A DNA stretch of 64,000 bases from Kumtagia sp044326205 (GTDB lineage Bacteria; Pseudomonadota; Alphaproteobacteria; Rhizobiales; Rhizobiaceae), in contig NZ_JBIRCY010000002.1 in the NCBI RefSeq assembly GCF_044326205.1, forward strand, positions 133,878-197,877, in the 5' to 3' direction. Both the position numbers and the translations under genes were made by a program. The notes under the pieces are model-generated. The model worked only from the letters and a program-made list of their open reading frames with translations. It was not told the origin of the DNA and ran no database searches. Position 1 is the first letter of the stretch. Each line of letters opens with the position of its first letter. Shown here in pieces: positions 42,325 to 51,339 of the stretch.

Positions 42325-43827
42325 GTGAGATTCGAACATACGGTCGGTCGGATTCTGGAACTCGCCGCGGCTGCCGTACCGTCGCGCCTGTCGGTGACGC
42401 TGGGCGATGAAACCCGCACATTTGCGCAATCCGACCGCGCCGCGACGCGCATGGCCAACGCGCTTCTCGGCCTCGGCCTGCGCCGAGGCGACCGGCTGAT
42501 GTACTGGGGTCCGATGTCGCTGCGCGAAGTCGACGTGTTCTTCGCCACGCAGAAGATCGGCGTGGTCTTCGTGCCCTTCAAGGACAGCCTTTCGCAGGCG
42601 GAGGCCGAAGCGCAGATCCGCTATGTCCGGCCCGCCCTCGTTGTCGGCGACGGCATCATGCACCGGCAGCTCGCCGACCTGCAAAGCTCGCTGGGCGTGC
42701 GTGTCGCCGTTGTGAACGGCCGCGGCCCGGCGATCGACCTCGAAGAAGCCTTCGCGCGCGCTTCCGAGCAGCCCGTCGAGACCGTCGTCGATGACGAGGA
42801 CATCCATGCGATTTTCCTGACCAGCGGCAGCACCGGCGAGCCCAAGGGCGTGATGGTATCGCATCGCGCCAGTTGGCACCGGTCGCTGGCGGGTGCGACC
42901 CGCACGCCGTCCTGCGGCGGAGGCGGCGAGGTCAACATGTTCCCGCTTTTCCACTGGGCCGGCTGGAACTTTCTGCTCGTCGCCTGGATGCATCTGAGGA
43001 CGATCCACCTGACACCCAGGGCGGACGCCGGCTCGATCGCGCGGCTGATCGACAGATGGGCTCCGGAAAGCATGTACGCGATCCCGGCGATCTGGGAACG
43101 GCTGCTCGATCATGGCGCCGCCTTCGAGACCGGGTCGCTGCGCTGGGCCCGCACCGGCACCTACCGGTTCGAGCCGGCGCTCATCGAACGCATCAAGGAA
43201 AAATTCCCGCAGGCCGACTGCACCAGTTCGTGGGGGGCGACGGAACTCGGGACCGGAACCACCATCGGCGATGGCGACCTCAAGCTGAAACCGTACAGCG
43301 TCGGCCTGCCGACCCCGGGGACAGAACTGCGCATCGTCGACGGCGAACTGACCGGCCGCTCGAACCAGATGATGTCCGGCTATTTCGACCTGCCAGCGGT
43401 GACAGCGGAGACGCTTGTCGACGGCTGGTATCACACCGGCGACCTCGCCGAAGCCGATGCCGACGGTTTTATCAGCATTGTCGGGCGGCGGCGCGAGGTG
43501 ATCCGCTCCGGCGCCGAGACAATCGCGCCCGCCGAAGTCGAAGCCGCCATGGCCGGCCTTCCCGGCATGGACGACGTCGCCATAATCGGCCTGCCGGATC
43601 CGACCTGGGGCGAGGTGGTCTGCGCCGCCATGGTTTTGCACGAGGGCGCAAAACTGCCCGTCGTCGAGACGATCCGATCGCACCTGTCCGGCCGCATCGC
43701 GCCGCACAAGCACCCGCGCAGGGTAATGCAGGTGGATGTGCTGCCACGCACGCCGGCCACCGGACAGATACAGCGTTCGCAGTTGCGCACGGCGCTGATC
43801 GGCCGCGCGCAAAGCGAGGTCGGATGA
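42325..43827 (+). CDS. Class I adenylate-forming acyl-CoA synthetase, A10 lysine replaced
   Basis: A 500-residue ligase from GTG 42325 (ggaggagg upstream). Motifs: A3 TSGSTGEPKGVM, A5-like SSWGATELG, A7 YHTGDL, hinge VGRRREVIRSG, and EVEAAMAGLPGMDDVA. The C-terminal A10 motif, normally PxTxxGK[IV], reads TPATGQIQ: the adenylation lysine is Gln (CAG versus AAG). It groups with crotonobetaine/carnitine and aromatic acid-CoA ligases. It follows the TetR gene, and the SDR starts 45 bp later. Role: activation of an organic acid to its CoA ester, if the altered A10 still works. Confidence 0.9.
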   Translation: MRFEHTVGRILELAAAAVPSRLSVTLGDETRTFAQSDRAATRMANALLGLGLRRGDRLMYWGPMSLREVDVFFATQKIGVVFVPFKDSLSQAEAEAQIRYVRPALVVGDGIMHRQLADLQSSLGVRVAVVNGRGPAIDLEEAFARASEQPVETVVDDEDIHAIFLTSGSTGEPKGVMVSHRASWHRSLAGATRTPSCGGGGEVNMFPLFHWAGWNFLLVAWMHLRTIHLTPRADAGSIARLIDRWAPESMYAIPAIWERLLDHGAAFETGSLRWARTGTYRFEPALIERIKEKFPQADCTSSWGATELGTGTTIGDGDLKLKPYSVGLPTPGTELRIVDGELTGRSNQMMSGYFDLPAVTAETLVDGWYHTGDLAEADADGFISIVGRRREVIRSGAETIAPAEVEAAMAGLPGMDDVAIIGLPDPTWGEVVCAAMVLHEGAKLPVVETIRSHLSGRIAPHKHPRRVMQVDVLPRTPATGQIQRSQLRTALIGRAQSEVG

Positions 43828-43872
43828 AGCCGACCTCGGCGATATCACATGCGGCCCCGCCGCTCACCTAGC

Positions 43873-44706
43873 ATGGAGAATAAATTGAAGGTTGCTCTGA
43901 TCACGGGGGCCGGAACCGGCATCGGCCGCGCCACCGCGCTCGCTTTCCTGCGGCGCGGCGATGCCGTCGTCGCGTTGGGACGCCGAACGAAACCTCTCGA
44001 GGAATTGGTCGGGGCCGCCGGCGAACATGCGGGCAACGTGGCGATTTTATCGGCGGACGCCACGGCGGACAGCACGCCGCAAGAAGCCGTGGCGCTGGCC
44101 ATGTCCCGCTTCGGCCGGCTCGACTATCTGGTGAACAACGCCGGCATCGGACGGCCGAAGCCGGTCCACGAGACCGACGACGCCTCCCTCGATGAGAATC
44201 TCAACCTAATGCTGCGCGCGCCGTTCCGCTTCATCCGCGAGGCCGTGGGCGTCCTGGGGCCGCAATCCTGCATCGTCAACATCTCATCGACCTACGCGCT
44301 GGTCGGAGGGCTGAGGGGCGGCGCCTATTCCGCCGCCAAGGCCGGCCTGCTCGGCCTGACCACCCATGTCGCCTGCCAGTACGGCAGCGTCGGCATTCGT
44401 TGCAACGCGGTGGCGCCGGGCGTTGTCGAGACCGAGATGACGAACGACCGGATGAACAGCGAGACCTACCGCCGCATGAACGAGGACATGACCCCGGCGC
44501 TCGGCTGGGGGACGGCGGAAGACGTCGCCAACACGATCGCCTTCCTGTGCTCCGAACAGGGCCGCTGGATCAACGGCCAGTGCATCGCCGTCGACGGCGG
44601 ATGGACATCGACGAAATTCCTCTCCGAGAAGGCGCTGGTCGCGAACCGCACCATCGTCGAGCCGCACTTCACCCACGCGGGCCGGCCCGCGCCTTCGGCA
44701 GCCTGA
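43873..44706 (+). CDS. SDR family oxidoreductase
   Basis: A 277-residue SDR from ATG 43873. Cofactor loop TGAGTGIG, NNAGIG, Ser in NISSTYA, catalytic Tyr152/Lys156 in AYSAAKAG, and AVDGGWTSTKF near the end, with a C-terminal tail longer than usual. It follows the ligase gene and ends facing the frameshifted small gene. Probably a beta-hydroxyacyl-CoA or alcohol dehydrogenase in the same pathway. Confidence 0.88.
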   Translation: MENKLKVALITGAGTGIGRATALAFLRRGDAVVALGRRTKPLEELVGAAGEHAGNVAILSADATADSTPQEAVALAMSRFGRLDYLVNNAGIGRPKPVHETDDASLDENLNLMLRAPFRFIREAVGVLGPQSCIVNISSTYALVGGLRGGAYSAAKAGLLGLTTHVACQYGSVGIRCNAVAPGVVETEMTNDRMNSETYRRMNEDMTPALGWGTAEDVANTIAFLCSEQGRWINGQCIAVDGGWTSTKFLSEKALVANRTIVEPHFTHAGRPAPSAA

Positions 44707-44766
44707 GCCCCGGCATAGGCCCCGGCAAGTGGCGCTCCGGGTGTCGCTCGCGCCCCGGGATAGTCG

Positions 44767-45086
44767 TCACAGAGGCTTGAAGATCGCCGCAAGCCTCTCC
44801 TTCGCCATGGCATCGGAGATAACCATGGCGGGGGTCCCCGACCGCCTCCAAGCTCGGCGGTCACGCCTTCCAGGTCGTCCGTCTCGATCTCGTAGATCGC
44901 CAGATATCGGAAGGGCTGCGGCAAGGGTCGTTGCGCTTCCGCGAGTTCATACCGCTCGGCGCTGAGGATGCCGGGGATTGCCACCACATCGGCCAGATGT
45001 ACGTTCGAGTACCAGTCGTTGAACTCCGCATCGCGGCCTTCGACGGCATTCGTCAGCACCACGAACTTGTAAACCTGCCGGGTCAT
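44767..45086 (-). pseudogene. EthD/Dabb-like small protein, frameshifted
   Basis: From ATG 45086 the frame encodes an EthD/DUF4286-like ferredoxin-fold protein (VYKFVVLTNAVEGRDAEF, NDWYSNVHLADVVAIPG, YLAIYEIETDD). After GVTAEL, at about 44850 in a G-rich run, the natural ending (GTPAMVISDAMAKERLAAIF) continues in another frame to TGA at 44767. Together about 106 residues, normal for the family. Family members bind or process hydrophobic intermediates and often accompany ligase/transport operons. It may be a pseudogene or a sequencing error in a run of G. Confidence 0.75.
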
Positions 45087-45111
45087 TCCACATTTCTCCG
45101 CCTTGGGTCTT

Positions 45112-45960
45112 TCATTCACCGACGGCATGTCGGGCTCTTCCTTCCGCAAACGCGCCGCTCACCGGTGTCAGGGCATGGGCCAACCTGGGGATCGCGCGTA
45201 TCAGCTCGATCGTGTAATCGTCGACCGGCGCGCCAAAAATCTGCTCGGTCGGCCCCGTCTCGACGATGCGGCCTTTTGACATGACGGCAACCCTGTCGGA
45301 AATGGCGCGGACGATCGACAGATCATGCGAGATGAACAGGTAGGACACTCCGAACTCTTCCTGCAATTCGGCCATCAGGTTGAGGACCTGCGCGCGAACC
45401 GATACGTCGAGCGCGGCCACCGGCTCGTCGCAGACGATGATCTTGGGATTGAGCGTCAGCGCCCGGGCAATCGCGACGCGCTGGAGCTGGCCACCGGACA
45501 GACCGGCCGGCAAGCGGTCGGCATAGGTTTCGTCGAGCCCCACACGGCGCAACAGCGCCCCTGCCCGCTCCTTGCGCTCCGCCTTCGGCAGCCCGAGATG
45601 CAGCAGCATCGGCTCGGCCACCGATTCCCCGATGGTCATGCGCGGATCGAGCGAGGAAAACGGGTCCTGGAAGATCATCTGCATGTGCCGCCGGCTGGCC
45701 CGCAACTGGCTGCGCGACAGCGCGCGCAGATCCACCCCGTCAAGCAGGATCCTGCCCTGGTGGGGCTCGATCAGCCGCAGGATCAGGCGGCCGACGGTCG
45801 ACTTGCCTGCACCGGATTCGCCCACGATCGCCAACGTCTCGCCGCGCCCGAGCATCAGGCTGACGCCCGACACCGCGTCCACCCGATCGGTGGCACGGCC
45901 GAAGACATCGCGCCGGCGCACATAGGATTTGGTCAGGCCCTCGACTTCAAGCATCGTCAT
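45112..45960 (-). CDS. Peptide-type ABC transporter ATPase (DppF/OppF-like)
   Basis: A 282-residue ATPase of the dipeptide/oligopeptide/nickel family. Walker A GESGAGKST, signature LSGGQLQRVAIA, Walker B IIVCDEPVAALD, switch FISHDLS. The C-terminus is short. It overlaps the stop of the partner ATPase (ATGA) and completes the importer encoded from 50259. Confidence 0.92.
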   Translation of the reverse strand: MTMLEVEGLTKSYVRRRDVFGRATDRVDAVSGVSLMLGRGETLAIVGESGAGKSTVGRLILRLIEPHQGRILLDGVDLRALSRSQLRASRRHMQMIFQDPFSSLDPRMTIGESVAEPMLLHLGLPKAERKERAGALLRRVGLDETYADRLPAGLSGGQLQRVAIARALTLNPKIIVCDEPVAALDVSVRAQVLNLMAELQEEFGVSYLFISHDLSIVRAISDRVAVMSKGRIVETGPTEQIFGAPVDDYTIELIRAIPRLAHALTPVSGAFAEGRARHAVGE

Positions 45961-46946
45961 GACGCGGACGCCGTGCCGGCACGCAGGCAGCGGGACGAAC
46001 GGCCATTACCGATCTCGCGTAGCGCCATCGCCTGTGTATTGCATAGGTCGGAAACGCGGCTGTCGCAGCGCGGATGGAACCGGCATCCCGGGATTACGGC
46101 GGCAGGAGACGGAATGCCACCCTGGATGAGCTTGAGCCTCTGCTGGCGGCCGCCGCCCGGTATCGATGCGATCAGCCCGCGCGTGTAGGGGTGTTGCGGG
46201 GTGGAGAAGACCTGGCTCGTCGGCCCGCTCTCGACGGTTTCCCCGGCATACATGACGACGACGCGGCGGGTGACTTCCGACACCACCGTCAGGTCGTGGC
46301 TGATGAAGAGCATGGCCATGCCGCTCTCGCGGATCAATTCGTTGAGCAGTTCGAGCACCTTGGCCTGCACGGTGACGTCGAGCGCGGTGGTGGGTTCATC
46401 GGCGATCAGAAGCTGCGGCTCGCAACTGATCGCCATCGCGATCATGACGCGCTGGCACATCCCACCGCTGAACTGGTGGGGGTAGTCGCTGGCCCGCTCT
46501 CCGGCCCGCGCGATGCCCACCCGGTCGAGCAGCGACACGGCCTTCTTCCACGCTTCAGCGCGCGAGACGTTGCGGTGCCGGCGGACGGTCTCGGCAATGT
46601 GGTCGCCCACGGTGAAGGCCGGGTTCAGGCTGCGTCCGGGCTGCTGGAAGATCATGCCGATACGGTCGCCCCGCAACTGGTGCAGGAGACCCGGGCGCGC
46701 CTTGACCACATCGTTACCGTCGAAGTGAATCGAACCGCGCGTGACCCTCCCTCCGAGTTCGCCGATCAGCCCGAGCACGGCCATCGAGGTGACCGACTTG
46801 CCGGATCCGGACTCGCCGACCAGCCCGACCGTATCGCCCTTGGCGAGCGTCAGTTGCGCATCGCTCACCACCGCCGTCCAGCGCTTGCCGAACGGAAACT
46901 CGATCGTGAGGTCGCGCACCTCCAGCAGGGGCGGATGGTTCGGCAT
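45957..46946 (-). CDS. Peptide-type ABC transporter ATPase (DppD/OppD-like)
   Basis: A 329-residue ATPase from ATG 46946. Walker A GESGSGKSV, signature FSGGMCQRVMIA, Walker B LLIADEPTTALD. The C-terminal extension has the Cys-rich GCRFHPRC and VSDLC motif that binds an iron-sulfur cluster in DppD/OppD-type proteins. It is 2 bp from the permease stop and overlaps the second ATPase. Confidence 0.92.
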   Translation of the reverse strand: MPNHPPLLEVRDLTIEFPFGKRWTAVVSDAQLTLAKGDTVGLVGESGSGKSVTSMAVLGLIGELGGRVTRGSIHFDGNDVVKARPGLLHQLRGDRIGMIFQQPGRSLNPAFTVGDHIAETVRRHRNVSRAEAWKKAVSLLDRVGIARAGERASDYPHQFSGGMCQRVMIAMAISCEPQLLIADEPTTALDVTVQAKVLELLNELIRESGMAMLFISHDLTVVSEVTRRVVVMYAGETVESGPTSQVFSTPQHPYTRGLIASIPGGGRQQRLKLIQGGIPSPAAVIPGCRFHPRCDSRVSDLCNTQAMALREIGNGRSSRCLRAGTASAS

Positions 46947-46948
46947 CG

Positions 46949-47761
46949 TCACGCTCCCGCGACCTGCCGCGTGCCCAGGGCAATGCGGGCTTCGTCGCCG
47001 AGAATGGTAAAGGCAAGCACTGTCGTCGCAATCGCGATCCCCGGCGCCCAGATGAGAAAGGCCGCTTCGTAGAGGTTGGCATAGGCGGAAGCGAGCATGC
47101 CGCCCCAGCTCGCCGTCGGCGGCTGGACGCCGAGGCCTAGGAAGCTCAGGCTGGCCTCCGCCGTGATCGCCGCGCCCAGCACCACCGCGATCTGGACGAC
47201 CAGGGGCGACATCGCGTTGGGCAGGACGTGACGCCAGGCGACGCGCCACGACGTGCAGCCGATCGCAAACGACGCCTCGATGAAGGTTTCCTGCCGCACC
47301 TCGTAGGTCGAGGCGCGCGCGACCCGGAAGAAGCGCGGCGTGAACACGATGCCGACGGCGAACATCGCACTCCCAAGCCCCTGCCCGAGCACGGCGACGA
47401 TGGTCAGCGCGAGAACAAGGCTCGGCACGCTCATCAGCCCGTCGCTGATCCGGCTGAGCACTCCGTCGACCACGCCCGGGAAGAACCCGGAGAGAACGCC
47501 GGCCGGCACGCCGATCAGCAGTCCGACGGCGACCACCTCGATCGCGGCCAGCAGGGAGACGCGCGCGCCGAAGATGAGGCGGCTAAGCTGGTCGCGGCCG
47601 TATTCGTCCGTGCCCAGCCAGTGGAGCGCCGACGGACGCTCCAGCCGGACCAGCAGATCCTGCAGATTGGGATCGTAGGGCGCGATCCGGGGTGCGAGCA
47701 GCGCCATGATGAGGAAGACGGCGATGACCGCCAGCGCGCCGTAGTAGAGAGCCTTCCTCAC
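46949..47761 (-). CDS. Peptide-type ABC transporter permease (DppC-like)
   Basis: A 270-residue permease starting at GTG 47761 inside the DppB-like stop (GTGA). It has an N-terminal membrane anchor (LAVIAVFLIMALLAP), the family motif HWLGTDEYGRDQLSRLI, five further spans and the EAA-type loop ASFAIGCTSWRVAWRHVLPN. It forms a heterodimer with the permease at 47758. Confidence 0.92.
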   Translation of the reverse strand: MRKALYYGALAVIAVFLIMALLAPRIAPYDPNLQDLLVRLERPSALHWLGTDEYGRDQLSRLIFGARVSLLAAIEVVAVGLLIGVPAGVLSGFFPGVVDGVLSRISDGLMSVPSLVLALTIVAVLGQGLGSAMFAVGIVFTPRFFRVARASTYEVRQETFIEASFAIGCTSWRVAWRHVLPNAMSPLVVQIAVVLGAAITAEASLSFLGLGVQPPTASWGGMLASAYANLYEAAFLIWAPGIAIATTVLAFTILGDEARIALGTRQVAGA

Positions 47762-48708
47762 GCGCCGCGCCCCTTGGGATTGAAATAGAGATAGGACGCG
47801 TCGACCAGGAAATTGACGGCGATGACCGTGAGCGTCGTCACCATCGTCAGCCCGAGCAGCACCGGCATGTCGGAGGCCAGCGCGGCGGTGATGGCCAGCG
47901 TGCCGAGCCCGTTCAACGCGAACACGCTTTCGATGATGACCGACCCGCCCAGAAGCTGGGCGATGCGGAATCCGAGCACGGTGACGACCGGGATCGCCGC
48001 GTTCTTGAGCGCGTGCTTCAGCGTGATGCTCGCAACTGACAGGCCGCGGGCGCGCGCGGCGACGATGTAGTCCTTTTCCAGCGTCTCGATCAGCGCCGCG
48101 CGTACCTGCAGTGCCATCTCCGAGGCCGGCAGCAGCGCAAGCGTGACGGCGGGCAGCGTGAGGCTGCGCAGCCATTCGCCGACGCCGGAGGAAAGCGGCA
48201 CGTAGCCCAGCGCCGGGAACCAGTTGCGGTCGATGGCAAGCGGCACCACCAGGATGAGCGCGACCCAGAAGGCCGGCAGGGCGAGGCCGAGCGAAGCCAG
48301 CACCGTGACGACGCGGTCGGCGACGCCGTTGCGCCACACGGCGGCGACGATGCCGCCAGCGAGGCCAAGCACGATGCTGATGACAAGCGCCAACGCCGTC
48401 AGCGAGAAGGTGATGGGGACACGGCGCGACATCACCTCGACAACCGGTTCCGTCGTGGCCAGCGAACGCCCGAAATCGCCCGTCGCCGCCGCAACCAGCC
48501 AGCGGCCGTAACGCTCGACAAGGGGTGCGTCGAGATTGAGCGCGCGGCGAACCTCCTCGACCCGCTCCCTGGTTGGATTTTCCCCGGCGAGCCGCGCGGC
48601 GGGATCACCGGGAGCAAGCGCGACCAGCAGGAAGACCGTGAAGGAGACGACGAAAAGAAGCGGCACCGCGCTCAACAGACGCCTGAGAAGGAGAGCGGGC
48701 ACCGCCAT
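47758..48708 (-). CDS. Peptide-type ABC transporter permease (DppB-like)
   Basis: A 316-residue permease with N-terminal LLRRLLSAVPLLFVVSF, the LAPGDPA periplasmic motif, six spans, and the cytoplasmic EAA loop AARARGLSVASITLKHALKN. It is 12 bp downstream of the binding-protein gene and overlaps DppC by 4 bp. Function: translocation pore for the substrate bound by the protein at 48721. Confidence 0.92.
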   Translation of the reverse strand: MAVPALLLRRLLSAVPLLFVVSFTVFLLVALAPGDPAARLAGENPTRERVEEVRRALNLDAPLVERYGRWLVAAATGDFGRSLATTEPVVEVMSRRVPITFSLTALALVISIVLGLAGGIVAAVWRNGVADRVVTVLASLGLALPAFWVALILVVPLAIDRNWFPALGYVPLSSGVGEWLRSLTLPAVTLALLPASEMALQVRAALIETLEKDYIVAARARGLSVASITLKHALKNAAIPVVTVLGFRIAQLLGGSVIIESVFALNGLGTLAITAALASDMPVLLGLTMVTTLTVIAVNFLVDASYLYFNPKGRGA

Positions 48709-48720
48709 CTATCGAGGTTC

Positions 48721-50259
48721 CTACCTGGCAACCGCGATGCCGCGGAAATCAGGCAGCGAAGCAAAATACCAACGCGCATCCTCCACGCCGACCAGCGTCT
48801 TCTTGTGCGCCCAGACGGCCTTCGAAGCGCAGATCGGGAACAGCCAGACATCCTCAGCCGCGAGCTTAAAAAGCTCCCGGTAGGTACCCGCGCGCTGCTC
48901 GTTCGATTGCGAGGGGTCGGTGCCGAGCTTGGCCATCTCCAGGATCTTGTCCTTCACGCCGGCCGGCGCCAGCGCATAGCCGCCCGTCAGCAGGGAGTTG
49001 ACTATGATGCTGGGGTCAACAGTGGCGGGGATGACATACTGGAAGCTATCGACCTGCCCCTCGCGAAACGCGTTGAAGGCATCCGCCTGCGGCATCGGTG
49101 TCAGCTTGGCGTCGATGCCGACCTTGGCCAGCATGCCCTGGACGATGTTCGCCTGCGGCTCCCAGGACGTGCCGGGACTGAAGACGATGTCGAACGAAGG
49201 CTGGCTGACGCCGCTCTCCTCCACCAGCGCAGCGGCCTTCTCCGGATCGAAATTCGAGAATCCCGCCAGATCCTTGTTGTAGGCCCAATGGGTGCTGATG
49301 ACCGGCTGGTCCGTGACCAGGCAGTTGCCGGCGAACGCCGCCTTGGAGATGGCGTCACGGTCGATGGCGTGGGCGACCGCCTCGCGCAGCTTCAGATTGC
49401 CGATCGCCGGCCGGTCCGCCCTGATCAGCAGCGACTGGACGTTGGACGACTGGGCATCGTGCGCCACCAGCGTCCCGCTTTGCGCGAGCTTCTTGGCGGC
49501 CTCCATGTCGTTGCCGAGGATCTGGGCGAGGTCGAACTGCCCGGCCCTGACGCCGTTCAGGCGGGCCGCAGCCTGGGTGACGAAGCGGACTTCGAACTGC
49601 TTGAGCAGGCCGGCGGTCGGATCCCAGTATTTGACCGGCGCACGGACGTAGATGACGGTATCGCTCGGCCGGGCGACGGTCGGCATATAGGGGCCGGACC
49701 CGGCGTCCTTCGGGTCGAGCCGCAGGTCTCTTCCGTCGGCGATCGCCTTCGGGCTGATCATCGCGCCGGCGCTGCTGGCAAGAACGGCTGGAAGATCGCC
49801 GCCCTGACCCAGATTGAGGTTGAGCCGCACCTCGAAATCGCTCACCACGTCGATCGATGCGATGCTGGCGAGCACGTTCTTCACGGTGCTCCCCTCGACG
49901 GTCTTAGCGCGCTCCAGATTGGCCTTGACCGCCGCGGCATTGAAGGGCGTGCCGTCGTGGAAGACCACGTCATCACGCAACTGCAGCACCAGCGTCTTGC
50001 CGCCTTCGCCGAAAGCCCAGGACTTCGCCAGCATCGGCTGGATGACGAAGTTGGCGTCGACATTGGTCAGCCGGTCATACATCAGGAACGTGTAGATCTG
50101 GTCGGCGGTGCCGGTGACCACATGCGGATCGAGCGAGGTCATCGGCCCCGCCCAGGCCATGGTCACTGTTCCCTCCGGATCGATGTCGGCCGCCTGCGCC
50201 AGGCTAATCGAGCAGGCGGCGACCATCGAACACAGCAAAATCTTCAGTCTCGCAAGCAT
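48721..50259 (-). CDS. Peptide-type ABC transporter substrate-binding protein
   Basis: A 512-residue SBP_bac_5 family protein from ATG 50259 (GGAGGAG upstream; an in-frame ATG at 50316 lacks one). Signal peptide: LARLKILLCSMVAACSISLAQA-AD. The mature part has the family opening TVTMAWAGPMTSLDPH and the signature LVLQLRDDVVFHDGTPFNA. In this family ligands range from peptides to glycosides, opines and other small molecules. Placed behind a CoA-ligase and hydratase operon, the ligand is more likely an organic acid or conjugate than a peptide; this is inference. Confidence 0.9.
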   Translation of the reverse strand: MLARLKILLCSMVAACSISLAQAADIDPEGTVTMAWAGPMTSLDPHVVTGTADQIYTFLMYDRLTNVDANFVIQPMLAKSWAFGEGGKTLVLQLRDDVVFHDGTPFNAAAVKANLERAKTVEGSTVKNVLASIASIDVVSDFEVRLNLNLGQGGDLPAVLASSAGAMISPKAIADGRDLRLDPKDAGSGPYMPTVARPSDTVIYVRAPVKYWDPTAGLLKQFEVRFVTQAAARLNGVRAGQFDLAQILGNDMEAAKKLAQSGTLVAHDAQSSNVQSLLIRADRPAIGNLKLREAVAHAIDRDAISKAAFAGNCLVTDQPVISTHWAYNKDLAGFSNFDPEKAAALVEESGVSQPSFDIVFSPGTSWEPQANIVQGMLAKVGIDAKLTPMPQADAFNAFREGQVDSFQYVIPATVDPSIIVNSLLTGGYALAPAGVKDKILEMAKLGTDPSQSNEQRAGTYRELFKLAAEDVWLFPICASKAVWAHKKTLVGVEDARWYFASLPDFRGIAVAR

Positions 50260-50364
50260 GTTCTCCTCCCTGCTTGTCCGGTATTCCGAAATCGGACGCG
50301 GATGCGCCCGCTTCATTCCCCTGTTCGTGTCTTGTCCTTTGACAGCAAGCGGCCCCCCGTCCGC

Positions 50365-51339
50365 TTAGCTGACGAGCGTTGTGGCGTATCCCTTGCCGAC
50401 CAACTGGCCGTGCTGATTGCTCACCGACAGTGCGAGCGTTGCGATTGGCTGCGGCCCTTCCCCCGTTGCGGTGACTTCGAGCGCCGCGAACAGCGAGTCG
50501 CCCGGCCATACCTGCCGTCGGAACTGGAAGCCGAAGGTCTTGAGCCGCCCGTCGCCGACGAAATCGGTGAGCGCCCTGCCGAGCATGCCCATGGTCAGCA
50601 TGCCGTGCGCGAAAATGGTCGGGTAGCCGGCGACCTGCGTGTTGAAGACCTCGTCCGTATGTTGCGGCGAGAAGTCCCCGGACACGCCGGCATACTGGAT
50701 GATCTGCGTGCGCGTCAGATTTTCGACCAGCGTGGCCTCGGTCCTCAGGCCGACCTTGCAATTGTCCCGGTCGAGAAGCGCGACCGGAAGCGTCTTCGGC
50801 GCGGTGGCCTGTGGCTTGGCGGTTGCCGGCGCCCCGACAGTCTCCTCCACGATGCGCTCGGTTCTCAACGCTACGGTCGCGCAATCGAGGACAGGCGCCC
50901 CTTGCCCGTCCACGAAGGTCGAAACGACTTCGCTGAAGGTCAGCTTTCCCGATCGCGGGCCATATTTTTCCCAGCGGCGGCCCCGACGCGGGCGCACAGA
51001 CAGCACCATTCCTGGCCGCAACGGGCGGTGATAGGTGAAGTGGGTTTCCGCATGCATGGCGGTGCCTCCGCCGTTGCTGGCGGCTGGCACGCCACTCGGG
51101 CTTGCGGACGAACCGAACCAGGGTTGCCCAAACCGCGGCCGGAAGGGCCAGTCCTCGTCGAAATGGTTCGCCGCTTCGCTGAATGTCGGGGGCGCAATCA
51201 CGCCACCCAGCGGCGAGCGCCCGGCGTAGTCGAGATCGGCATAGATCGGGTTGCCGTCGCCCAGCGCACGCGCGAACAGTTTTATGTGGCCTTCCTCGAT
51301 GGGAAAACGCGGCACGCGCGGCAGCACGAGGTCGCTCAT
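50365..51339 (-). CDS. Two-hotdog MaoC/FAS1-type acyl-CoA dehydratase
   Basis: A 324-residue protein of two hotdog domains. The N-terminal half (residues 1-150) is of the FAS1-like dehydratase type (ALGDGNPIYADLDYA). The C-terminal half has the MaoC hydratase loop SGDFSPQHTD, with the catalytic Asp and His (Ser in place of Asn) and AHGMLTMGML. The fusion matches hydratases in steroid and aromatic side-chain pathways. It overlaps the CoA-ligase stop (ATGA), so activation and hydration are coupled steps. Confidence 0.88.
   Translation of the reverse strand: MSDLVLPRVPRFPIEEGHIKLFARALGDGNPIYADLDYAGRSPLGGVIAPPTFSEAANHFDEDWPFRPRFGQPWFGSSASPSGVPAASNGGGTAMHAETHFTYHRPLRPGMVLSVRPRRGRRWEKYGPRSGKLTFSEVVSTFVDGQGAPVLDCATVALRTERIVEETVGAPATAKPQATAPKTLPVALLDRDNCKVGLRTEATLVENLTRTQIIQYAGVSGDFSPQHTDEVFNTQVAGYPTIFAHGMLTMGMLGRALTDFVGDGRLKTFGFQFRRQVWPGDSLFAALEVTATGEGPQPIATLALSVSNQHGQLVGKGYATTLVS

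Noticed and set aside
41959..43848. Large - strand frame opposite the TetR and ligase genes
   Set aside because: Antisense to two recognisable genes, low-complexity composition, no ribosome site.
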